DNA of 50,833 bases, taken from the NCBI GenBank assembly GCA_016176295.1, contig JACOXN010000010.1, positions 1-50,833 on the forward strand, written 5' to 3'. This document shows, piece by piece, positions 1-8,098 of this stretch. Every line of letters starts with the position of its first letter. Position 1 is the stretch's first letter. The notes beneath the pieces are model-generated. The model worked only from the letters and a program-made list of their open reading frames with translations. It had not been told where the DNA came from and ran no database searches. A program made the translations under genes and the position numbers. The DNA is from Candidatus Giovannonibacteria bacterium (GTDB lineage Bacteria; Patescibacteriota; Minisyncoccia; UBA11713; 2-01-FULL-45-33).

Positions 1-96
1 TGGGATTATGTGGCTTTGCGCAAGGCGCAAAGCCACCAAGCCGAGGGGCGAAGCCCCGAGGCAATTCTCTCTGAAAAACGCGGAAGTATTGTTATG

Positions 97-134
97 TGGA
101 CCTGGGGAGAATCGAACTCCCGTCTGCCGGATGT
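97..134 (-). pseudogene. tRNA-Ala-like 3' half (fragment)
   Basis: Minus ACATCCGGCAGACGGGAGTTCGATTCTCCCCAGGTCCA closely matches the 3' half of the adjacent tRNA-Ala (anticodon stem to discriminator) but has no adjacent 5' half. Confidence 0.75.
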
Positions 135-148
135 TCCGATAGCAAAGG

Positions 149-219
149 TGGACCCGGGGAGAATCGAACTCCCATCTTCCGGATGCAAACCGGAAGCTCT
201 GCCATTAAGCTACGGGCCC
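149..219 (-). tRNA. tRNA-Ala (anticodon UGC)
   Basis: Minus strand GGGCCCG-TA-...-CCGG TTTGCAT CCGG-...-GGGAG TTCGATT CTCCC-CGGGTCC-A. The 7-bp acceptor includes G3:U70 (alanine identity); loop TTTGCAT gives anticodon TGC. CCA is not fully encoded. Confidence 0.93.
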
Positions 220-334
220 ACCTTTTCTATCGAGAATCCTCGATTTCTTATTTAAATTATAATGTAAATCGGGACAAACCGTTTACCAAGCCGACGTTAC
301 AGTCGGCTCTCCGACTTCATTATTTGTGACAATA

Positions 335-360
335 GTTCGTCGGAGCTGAACTACAGGCCC
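335..360 (-). pseudogene. tRNA-like 5' half (fragment)
   Basis: Minus GGGCCTGTAGTTCAGCTCCGACGAAC resembles a tRNA 5' acceptor plus D-arm. GGGCCTG is perfectly complementary to CAGGTCC of the 97-134 fragment, with a G3:U70 pair. Confidence 0.5.
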
Positions 361-457
361 AAAGCCCTGTCGGATGACGGGGCATATAAGAATCACCCTA
401 TCATAAATGACAGGGTGATTCTAGTTTCAAGTTCTTAAAAACTTGAATCCTTTTGCC

Positions 458-877
458 TTATTTAACCGTGATGGAACCTGTTGTAGACGGATCCAAGTGA
501 TTGTGGATCGGGCAGGTTTCCGCCTGGCTGAAAACAAAAGAGAAAGCGTCTCCTTTGTCCAAAGCCTTTTTCGGGTCAAGACCCGGGCAAGCTGTGTGAA
601 CCGGATGCGGTCCGGAAGCCGGCCAAAAAGCTTTTGTGCCGACATTCACGAACTTAATCGAGTCTCCGACGTTCAACGTAACGTCTTTGGGCAAAAAACC
701 AGTTTCGCCCACGTTAACGACGACTTCCTTAGCCGCCGTTGTCGGAACTCCGGTTTGCGTTCCTGTAGGAGTCGGAAGCGGTGTGCTTCCCGTCTCCGTT
801 GCTGGGGAAGAGTAGAAATACCACACTCCCAAGCCGGCCAATAATATTATCACCACTACGACTATTAATGTTTTCAT
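458..877 (-). CDS. Membrane-anchored cupredoxin-like protein
   Basis: N-terminal TM/signal, Thr/Pro linker, then VVVNVGETGFLPKDVTLNVGDSIKFVNVG...HTACPG...CPIHNH, a cupredoxin-like pattern. Confidence 0.75.
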   Translation of the reverse strand: MKTLIVVVVIILLAGLGVWYFYSSPATETGSTPLPTPTGTQTGVPTTAAKEVVVNVGETGFLPKDVTLNVGDSIKFVNVGTKAFWPASGPHPVHTACPGLDPKKALDKGDAFSFVFSQAETCPIHNHLDPSTTGSITVK

Positions 878-998
878 ATGTTACAGTTTAACATACTATT
901 TAAAATAGTGCAAGTATTTTAAAGTATTTTGGGCATATTTTCATGAGGGTTCCTTACGACTCTTTTATTTTTACCCGTCCGCGGGTAGAATGTAAAGT

Positions 999-2276
999 AT
1001 GCTGGATATTAAATTCATACGGGAAAACAGGGACCTGGTCAAAGAAGCCGCAAGAAAGAAAAAGATCAAGCTAGACCTTGACCGGCTTATGGCGCTGGAC
1101 GAAAAAAGAAGAAAGCTGATTGCCGAGACCGATGAACTGCGAAAATTGCACCGCGAGTCTTCCGCAGAAACCGCAAGAACCGGGGGGCTGGAAGGCATAG
1201 AAAAAGATAAAATAATAATCAAACTCCGCGAAGAAAAAGACAAAATATCCCATAAAGAATTTGAACTTAACGCCGTGGAATCAGAATTCGATGAAATGAT
1301 GCTTCTTATTCCCAACATTCCGGATCTTTCTGTTCCGGATGGGGAGTCTGATGCGGAAAATTTGGAAATACGCACATGGGGGGAGCCGAAGCCGCTGAAT
1401 GCCATAGGTGGCAAAGACTATCTTACACTGATGAAAGAGCATGACATGGTTGATCTTGAAAGAGGAGCCAAGGTTTCCGGTTTTCGCGGTTATTTCTTAA
1501 AAAATGATGCGGTAGTTTTGACCATGGCGCTTTGGCATTTTACTTTAGATGAGCTTTCAAAAAGAGGCTTTGACCTTTTCGCGGCGCCCTCCCTCGTCCG
1601 CGAGGAAAATATGGTTGGAACTGGATGGTTTCCTCAGTCAAAAAACGACGTATACAAAACACAGGATGATCTTTATCTTTCGGGGACCGCCGAGGTGGCA
1701 ATGATGGGTTACCATGCCGGAGAAGTTCTTGAAGAAAAAGACCTGCCCAGGAAATATGCCGCATTTTCTCCGTGCTTCAGACGCGAGGCGGGAAGTTATG
1801 GTAAAGACGAAAAGGGGCTCTACCGCGTGCACGAATTTTATAAAGTAGAGCAGATCATCCTTTGCAAATCCGACCACCAGGAATCGGTTAAATGGCATGA
1901 GGAGCTGACAAAAAATTCCGAGGAAATCATGCAGGCGCTCCGTATTCCTTATCATGTGGTGCTGAATTGCGGGGGAGACCTTGGGTTGGGGCAGGTAAAA
2001 AAATACGATATCGAGGGCTGGATACCTTCGGAGAACAAATACCGCGAAACCCACTCCGCTTCTTACTTTCACGATTTCCAGGCGCGTAGGTTGGGAATAA
2101 AATACCGCGACGCCGAAGGAAAGATGCGTTTCGTGCATTCTTTAAACAACACTGCGATTGCCACTCCTCGTTTTCTTGAGTCATTCATCGAGAACAATCA
2201 GAATCACGATGGCTCAATTAATATCCCCGAGCCGCTTCAAAAGTTCTTCGGAGCCGCAAAAATTGAAAAAAAATAA
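999..2276 (+). CDS. serS: Serine--tRNA ligase
   Basis: Full-length 425 aa; N-terminal coiled coil MLDIKFIRENRDLVKEA, class II motifs (FSPCFRREAGSYGKDEKGLYRVHEFYKVEQ). Confidence 0.96.
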   Translation: MLDIKFIRENRDLVKEAARKKKIKLDLDRLMALDEKRRKLIAETDELRKLHRESSAETARTGGLEGIEKDKIIIKLREEKDKISHKEFELNAVESEFDEMMLLIPNIPDLSVPDGESDAENLEIRTWGEPKPLNAIGGKDYLTLMKEHDMVDLERGAKVSGFRGYFLKNDAVVLTMALWHFTLDELSKRGFDLFAAPSLVREENMVGTGWFPQSKNDVYKTQDDLYLSGTAEVAMMGYHAGEVLEEKDLPRKYAAFSPCFRREAGSYGKDEKGLYRVHEFYKVEQIILCKSDHQESVKWHEELTKNSEEIMQALRIPYHVVLNCGGDLGLGQVKKYDIEGWIPSENKYRETHSASYFHDFQARRLGIKYRDAEGKMRFVHSLNNTAIATPRFLESFIENNQNHDGSINIPEPLQKFFGAAKIEKK

Positions 2277-2281
2277 GCCGT

Positions 2282-3226
2282 TCAATGACGGCTTTTGCAG
2301 ATATATAATCGTGTTTCCGTCTCAGCAATTTTAAAGACTGCTATCGGTTTTTGTTTGCTCCCGCCTACTCGCGGGCTTCCTCCTGTTGTGGAACCTCCAC
2401 CCCAGTGATGCGGATGTCTGTCCTCTTTTTTATCACAAGCCCGCAGAATATTCGGAACCGGAAAGGGTATGCACTCGGAAACTCTGCCGAAGCTGTAGGT
2501 GTAATTTCCGTCATCTCTTTTCCGTACGGAGATAAAGGCCTTGATGCCGTCAGCAAGAGCGCCTTGCCTTCCATATGGCCCAATTTCTTCTATCATTGCC
2601 CAGCCGGTGCCGGAAAAGATTACCTTGTACCTGATATCCAAGGTAAGCCGCCGCTGCTCTCCCACGATGAATTTGAGAATTCGGTGCTCTACGTCCGCAA
2701 GAATACTTTCAAAAGCTCCGGAATTCCTCGAATCTAGACCGCCAGCCAATCTAAATCTTCTGTATGGCTCAAAAACCCAGGCTACTTCCTGGAGAATTGG
2801 CATATCTACCGGGAACGGATATAGACCCGACATCGTGTCCTGTTTGTCCACAATATCAACAAGCTTATTAAGCCGGGGGTTGATCACTGATTCCGCGAGA
2901 TGCGGATATTTTAGCTCTGTGGCAGATGTGCTTACGTCTTCATCGCAGTCGTTCATATACACGACTGCACGCGGGCCGTTTTCATCCCGGAACGTTTTAA
3001 AAAGACCGGCCTGAATAAGTATATGCACTTGAGCGCAGGTAGCACGCGTCTCCAGCCGGGATACCTTTTCATGATGGTTAAAGTTTGCCGCGGGAAGAGA
3101 GGGGTCCATTTTTGGCCCGTCAGCCACAAAACCGTCCAGGGCAATCGAATACCTACCATATTTCTTTAGAAAAACTTTCCAGCTTAAAGGCACTATTTCC
3201 GGAAGCATGCGGAATTCTATTGTCAT
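2282..3226 (-). CDS. Uncharacterised protein with DHH/DHHA1-reminiscent motifs
   Basis: 314 aa; motifs DGPKMDP..PAANFNHHEKVSRLETRATC, NDCDED, VDKQD and C-terminal HPHHWGGGSTTGGSPRVGGSK; AGGAAA-type SD upstream. Confidence 0.6.
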   Translation of the reverse strand: MTIEFRMLPEIVPLSWKVFLKKYGRYSIALDGFVADGPKMDPSLPAANFNHHEKVSRLETRATCAQVHILIQAGLFKTFRDENGPRAVVYMNDCDEDVSTSATELKYPHLAESVINPRLNKLVDIVDKQDTMSGLYPFPVDMPILQEVAWVFEPYRRFRLAGGLDSRNSGAFESILADVEHRILKFIVGEQRRLTLDIRYKVIFSGTGWAMIEEIGPYGRQGALADGIKAFISVRKRDDGNYTYSFGRVSECIPFPVPNILRACDKKEDRHPHHWGGGSTTGGSPRVGGSKQKPIAVFKIAETETRLYICKSRH

Positions 3227-3349
3227 AATTTTCCTTTCGTTCCTGATTTATTTTACAGCAAATATAGTAAAAAGTCAATATATTCGGGTAATGTTTATGA
3301 AATAGTATGTTTTCTAAACTAATATCAAATCTAGTGCTAAGATTAATAA

Positions 3350-4123
3350 ATGGATCTTGGAAAATATCGCGGGAAAAGGCGCAAAAATAAATTCATTAAA
3401 AAAACGGTTCTGGCCCTTTTTACAGTTATTTTATCGGCGGGAGGCATTATCGGACTTTTTTGGATACCGTATTTCCGTATTTCAGCCATTGAAACATCGG
3501 GTCCCGGAGAGTCTGACGCGATAAAAACGGCGTTGCAGCCGCTTTTTGACGGCAGAATATATTCCGTGCTGCCGCAAGATAATTTTTTCCTTTTTAAATC
3601 GCCGCGGGCCCTTCAGACTTTAAATGAAAAAGAGCTGGGTGTGGCGCAGGTCTCAAAAAAATTCCCGCACACTTTGAGCGTAAAATTTTTTGAGGAGTCG
3701 CCCTGGCTTCTCTGGTGCTTCGAAAACAGCTGTTTCTACGTAAATAATAAAGGTGAAATATACGAGCGGGCTCCGCAGTTTTCCGAAAGCCCTCTCCCGA
3801 GGCTTTCGATATCGGCGGGGCCTTCCTTAAAAATAGGAAATAAAATCGCCGATGAAAGCGTTATTTCGTTTCTGCATGTCGTTATGGACGGCTTCACGGG
3901 CCTCGGCATATCCCAGGAAAATATAGAACTTGTTATAAAAGAAAAAGAGGTGAAATTCTTCACCCGGGAATCATGGTATTTATATACTGATTTCACTCTG
4001 GATCCGGAGAGAACATTTGAAGACTTTAGACTGCTTCTTTCGGAAAAAATTAAAGAAAAGCGGGCTGATCTTGAGTACGTTGATATGCGATTTAAGGATA
4101 AGGCGTTCTATAAATTCAAATGA
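3350..4123 (+). CDS. ftsQ: FtsQ-like POTRA cell-division protein
   Basis: Basic N-terminus, single TM, POTRA-like FRISAIETSGPGESD..., position 5' of gtrA/dnaX. Confidence 0.7.
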   Translation: MDLGKYRGKRRKNKFIKKTVLALFTVILSAGGIIGLFWIPYFRISAIETSGPGESDAIKTALQPLFDGRIYSVLPQDNFFLFKSPRALQTLNEKELGVAQVSKKFPHTLSVKFFEESPWLLWCFENSCFYVNNKGEIYERAPQFSESPLPRLSISAGPSLKIGNKIADESVISFLHVVMDGFTGLGISQENIELVIKEKEVKFFTRESWYLYTDFTLDPERTFEDFRLLLSEKIKEKRADLEYVDMRFKDKAFYKFK

Positions 4124-4548
4124 TTATTTTCAGGCAGTTTTCAAAATATTTTATAGTGGGCGCAAGCTCCGCCGTCATAGATTTTTTTATGCTCAATATC
4201 TTAAGCTATTTTACGGGTATTACTGTTGGAATATCACTTGGATGGATCAACGCTCCGGGAGCATTTCTCGGCATGCTAAACGCGTATTATTGGAACAGCC
4301 GCTGGGTGTTTAAAGCCGGCGAAGGCGAGAAAAAAAAGGGTGGGCACCGCGAATTTTTACTTTTCGCCGCCGTGGTTACGGCGGGGTTTTTCATCAACAG
4401 TTTTGCGCTTGTTTTTTTTACGACGTACTTTTCACGCCCTTCGGACATCCATCCGGCGCTTTGGCTTAATATTGCAAAGGCCCTCGCCACAGGGATTGTC
4501 GTCATCTGGAATTTCACAGGGTATAAATTTTTGGTTTTTAAAAAGTAA
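4120..4548 (+). CDS. GtrA family membrane protein
   Basis: FRQFSKYFIVGASSAVIDFFMLNIL ... NFTGYKFLVFKK; 4 TM segments; ATGA overlap with the upstream CDS. Confidence 0.88.
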   Translation: MIIFRQFSKYFIVGASSAVIDFFMLNILSYFTGITVGISLGWINAPGAFLGMLNAYYWNSRWVFKAGEGEKKKGGHREFLLFAAVVTAGFFINSFALVFFTTYFSRPSDIHPALWLNIAKALATGIVVIWNFTGYKFLVFKK

Positions 4549-4605
4549 CAAAAAAATAATAATTTTTTATTATTTTTTTGTTAATAACTGTGCTATAAAT
4601 AACCT

Positions 4606-5637
4606 ATGGCAAATCAGGTTTTTTACAGGAAATACAGGCCGAAAAAATTCGAAGAAGTGGTCGGTCAGGATAATACGGTGAGGGTTCTGAAAAACGCGGT
4701 CTTAAAAAAACGGCTTGCGCACGCTTATCTTTTCTCAGGCCCCCGCGGCACCGGAAAAACCACCATCGCCCGGATACTTGCCAGGGAAGTCGGCTGCGAA
4801 GAAGAAGATATCAATGAAATAGACGCGGCTTCTTCAAGAGGAATCGATGAGGCCAGGGCATTAAGGGAAGCTGTGAGATTTTTGCCGCTCCGCTCACCCT
4901 ATAAAATTTATATAATCGACGAAGTGCACATGCTCACTAAGGAAGCTTTCAACGCTCTTTTGAAAACCCTGGAAGAGCCCCCCGCGCACGCAATTTTTGT
5001 GCTCGCCACTACCGAACTAGAAAAAGTCCCCGACACTATAGTTTCCCGCACCCAGCATTTTGAGTTCAAAAAAATAGCCGTGCCTGAAATGTCCAGGGAA
5101 TTGGGAAGGATAGCAAAAAACGAAAAATTCGAAGCGGACGACGCCGCCTTGAAGCTTCTTTCATTTTTTGCAGACGGCTCGCTCCGAGACGCGGAAAATC
5201 TTCTTTACCAGGTTTCCAGCATGGGCGCAAAGCGCATAACGGAGGAGGACGTGCGGCTTATGCTCGGAGCTCCGGAAGAGGAAATGGTGAACTCTATAAT
5301 ATCCGCCGCTTTGGAACACCGTACGGCAGAAGCGCTGGAAAATTTGGACAAAGTTCTTGAAGCGGGCGCCGACCCCGTCTTGTTGAATAAGCTTGTCTTA
5401 CGGATAGCGCGGGCCGCTTATTTTTTGGCGCTCGATAAAAGCACGGAAAAAATGCTTGCCGCTGAGTTCTCAAAAGACGAACTGAATTTTTTCGGTAAAC
5501 TTTCGTCATCCGGCGTAAAGCAATTGGAGAATGCCGTTCGGGAGCTGCTCTCCTCTTACCATATTCGAGCCGACGATTTTTTCCCGCAATTGCCGCTAGA
5601 ATTGGCTTTGATAAAAATTGCTACATCTCAAGTATAA
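4606..5637 (+). CDS. dnaX: DNA polymerase III subunit gamma/tau (short form)
   Basis: YRKYRPKKFEEVVGQ, GPRGTGKTTIARILA, IYIIDEVHMLTKEAFNALLKTLEEPP; only 343 aa. Confidence 0.94.
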   Translation: MANQVFYRKYRPKKFEEVVGQDNTVRVLKNAVLKKRLAHAYLFSGPRGTGKTTIARILAREVGCEEEDINEIDAASSRGIDEARALREAVRFLPLRSPYKIYIIDEVHMLTKEAFNALLKTLEEPPAHAIFVLATTELEKVPDTIVSRTQHFEFKKIAVPEMSRELGRIAKNEKFEADDAALKLLSFFADGSLRDAENLLYQVSSMGAKRITEEDVRLMLGAPEEEMVNSIISAALEHRTAEALENLDKVLEAGADPVLLNKLVLRIARAAYFLALDKSTEKMLAAEFSKDELNFFGKLSSSGVKQLENAVRELLSSYHIRADDFFPQLPLELALIKIATSQV

Positions 5638-5649
5638 TGCTAAAATAAA

Positions 5650-6269
5650 TTGATGTTTAAGCTAAAAATAATCTTGTTGTTTTTATGTATCGGAGCTCTT
5701 TCGTTTGCCGGGTTTCACTATTTGCCAAAAATATATTCCTTTCTCCCCGCTGCGACCTATGATAACAGCAGCGACAATGATACGCTCAAAGATAAGGAAA
5801 AAAAAGAGAAAAAAATAAAAAAGCTCCAAAAAAAGATATAATAAGCATCCAGACGCAATATGGTTTTGAACACTCTGGTAAATTAGACTCCGCAATCCTG
5901 GAGCAAATCGAAATATTTTCCCTGTCGGAAACGAATCCGCTAGTAGCTGATGAAGAAAGCACCCATAGTTGCTTCATTTCCCCTTTTTCCCAAACCATTC
6001 CGCTTTTAACCTCCGCAAGATTCAGAGTAAATTTAGCGCCCACGTCGGCCGGCATGCCGTTTAGGCTGGCCTCCGGCATATTGCCGCCCGGAGTGAATAT
6101 CTCTTATAGCGCCAGAAGCGGTGTTGCGCCGCAGGCTGTAGACGTAGATCTGGCATCAACGCCGGAAACTCAAACAGGGTCTTTCAGTCTTATGATTGTT
6201 TATATGGAAGATCAGCCGTCGGGAGCTACGCTTAAAAATTTTTGTCAGCTAAATTTAATTATTGAATAA
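5650..6269 (+). CDS. Membrane-anchored hypothetical protein, two reading frames joined by a -1 shift (programmed frameshift, indel or assembly error)
   Basis: Frame 1 ORF 5650-5841 (TM + Lys-rich) stops just after two A_AAA_AAG heptamers; the -1 frame is open from there to 6269 (APKKDIISIQTQYGFEHSGK...LIIE). Confidence 0.5.
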
Positions 6270-6270
6270 T

Positions 6271-7500
6271 ATGAACTTTTTTAGATCTTTTCGGGCGGCG
6301 TTAACTATTGGCGGTTCTGTTATACTTTTTAGCGTTTTACCCTTAAACAGCGCTTCAGCCGCTTTAAGCCAAGTCGGATATCGCTGGTTTAGTTACGCCA
6401 ATTCAACGGATGTCGGGCCGCCTTTAGCCAGACAAAACTTCCCGGCTACGGAAATCTTTTCCAGAATGCCTGCAAGGCTGCGAATGCTTTTAAAAACCGA
6501 TGTTAATGCTCCTTTGAATTCTCTTAATCTAAAACTCCAATTTGCAGAGCGTTCAGGAACATGCGATACCGCTTTTTCGGGTGAAAATTATGCAGATGTG
6601 GATAAAAATTCCGGTTTCATCCGTTTTTCCGATAATCCGCGGCCGAGCGATGGATTGCCACTGATAGCCAATCCGAGAGATCCGGTCAATGGCGCGGATA
6701 CCATACAAAACCAAAGTTATGAGGAAGAAAATAATTTTTTAAATGCTCAGTCGAGGATTGGTCCGGCTCAAATCGGTAAATGGGATTTTTCATTGGTAAA
6801 TGCCTTTGCTCCGTCTGGCAACACTTATTGTTTTCGGGTCGTTAACTCAGATAATTCACTTATCAGCTCTTACGTAGAGATACCGGAGCTCGAGACTTCG
6901 GGAGATAATGAGGGGGGAGAACGCGTTGGAGGAACGCCTGAAAATTTTTTCGCTCCCACTGCCCGCGGCGGCCTGCTTAGCCAATGGACCAGTCCTTTGA
7001 ACGCTATGCGATCTGACGATCAATATACTACAGCCGCTCTAACCCTTCTCGGCCAAGACTATGCTTTTTTCGGATTTTCCGTTCCGGTGGGAAACGAGAT
7101 AACAGGCATAGAGGTTAAGATAGAATCATCGTCCATTTTGGCTTTGAGTTCCATTGACGTTCAGCTTTCACCTGATGCCGGTACGATTTTTACCTCCGCA
7201 AAAAATACCGGCAATCTTACGACGTCGGATATCGAGTACACGCTGGGGGGGCCGGAAGACAATTGGGGCCGGACGTGGTCGGCCGAAGAATTTTCCGACG
7301 CCAATTTTCTTTTGCGGGTTTCGAGTGTTTTGGGAACTGCTGATACCTTGAAGCTTGACCGTATAATAGTGCGAGTTCATAATCAGGCTGTTGGCGGATC
7401 TGGAGGTGGCGGTGGAAGGGCGTTTCCGCCGGAGACTTACCGCGAAATATTTTTTGGTTTTTGGAAGAGACTAATTTCGATATTTATACAAATCCGATAG
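6271..7500 (+). CDS. Secreted/surface hypothetical protein
   Basis: Signal peptide (SVILFSVLPLNSASA), beta-rich sequence, Gly-rich C-terminal stretch followed by an aromatic hydrophobic tail. The ORF track starts at 6262; ATG 6271 is equally plausible. Confidence 0.7.
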   Translation: MNFFRSFRAALTIGGSVILFSVLPLNSASAALSQVGYRWFSYANSTDVGPPLARQNFPATEIFSRMPARLRMLLKTDVNAPLNSLNLKLQFAERSGTCDTAFSGENYADVDKNSGFIRFSDNPRPSDGLPLIANPRDPVNGADTIQNQSYEEENNFLNAQSRIGPAQIGKWDFSLVNAFAPSGNTYCFRVVNSDNSLISSYVEIPELETSGDNEGGERVGGTPENFFAPTARGGLLSQWTSPLNAMRSDDQYTTAALTLLGQDYAFFGFSVPVGNEITGIEVKIESSSILALSSIDVQLSPDAGTIFTSAKNTGNLTTSDIEYTLGGPEDNWGRTWSAEEFSDANFLLRVSSVLGTADTLKLDRIIVRVHNQAVGGSGGGGGRAFPPETYREIFFGFWKRLISIFIQIR

Positions 7501-7551
7501 TTGGATTCATCGTATCTTAATTGGCTTGGTTCAGTATTGGGACAAGCCGTT

Positions 7552-8097
7552 ATGAAAATTCCACAAGATTTGCCGCAATTCGCGGACAAAAAAACACTTT
7601 TTATCGTAACGAGCGGACAAGCCGGCCTATTATTTGAATTATTCTCGGGAAAACTGGCAAAAATAGCTGAATTTAAAGAAGACCCGGTAGTCTACTCCGA
7701 CAGAGAGGGCTTTTTCATGCGTTCCGGACACGGCATGGTCATGAGCACGGGCTCAGTATATGAATCAAAGAAATTCATGGCGGAGAACCGTTTCCTGAAA
7801 ATGCTGCACAAGGAAGTAAAACGCGCCATGGAAAAGGGGAATTACGAAGACGTGTATTTGTTCGCCTCGCCACACCGCATGAAAGCCACAAAAGCGGCGT
7901 TGCCGAGAGTCGCCGAAAAAGCCATAAAGGCGCTTTTTCGCGGCAATTATATCCACACGAATCCGCTCAACCTTGTTGAAAAGATCGGTGAATTAAAGAC
8001 ACGCTTGCCGGAAGATGAAATAGAAATGCTGACGCGCGAAGACGCAAAAAAAATCCTGGACGAAAGCAAACAAGCGCGGGACGTAATGGGGAAGTGA
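7552..8097 (+). CDS. Host-attachment/baeRF-like protein
   Basis: ENRFLKMLHKEVKRAMEKGNYEDVYLFASPHRMKATKAALP..VAEKAIKALFRGNYIHTNPLNLVEKI resembles the 'protein required for attachment to host cells' family. ORF extends to TTG 7501; ATG at 7552. Confidence 0.55.
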   Translation: MKIPQDLPQFADKKTLFIVTSGQAGLLFELFSGKLAKIAEFKEDPVVYSDREGFFMRSGHGMVMSTGSVYESKKFMAENRFLKMLHKEVKRAMEKGNYEDVYLFASPHRMKATKAALPRVAEKAIKALFRGNYIHTNPLNLVEKIGELKTRLPEDEIEMLTREDAKKILDESKQARDVMGK

Positions 8098-8098
8098 G

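Noticed and set aside
10-329. Short ORFs 10-255 and 96-329
   Set aside because: They run through the tRNA-Ala gene and its fragments; no protein-like features.
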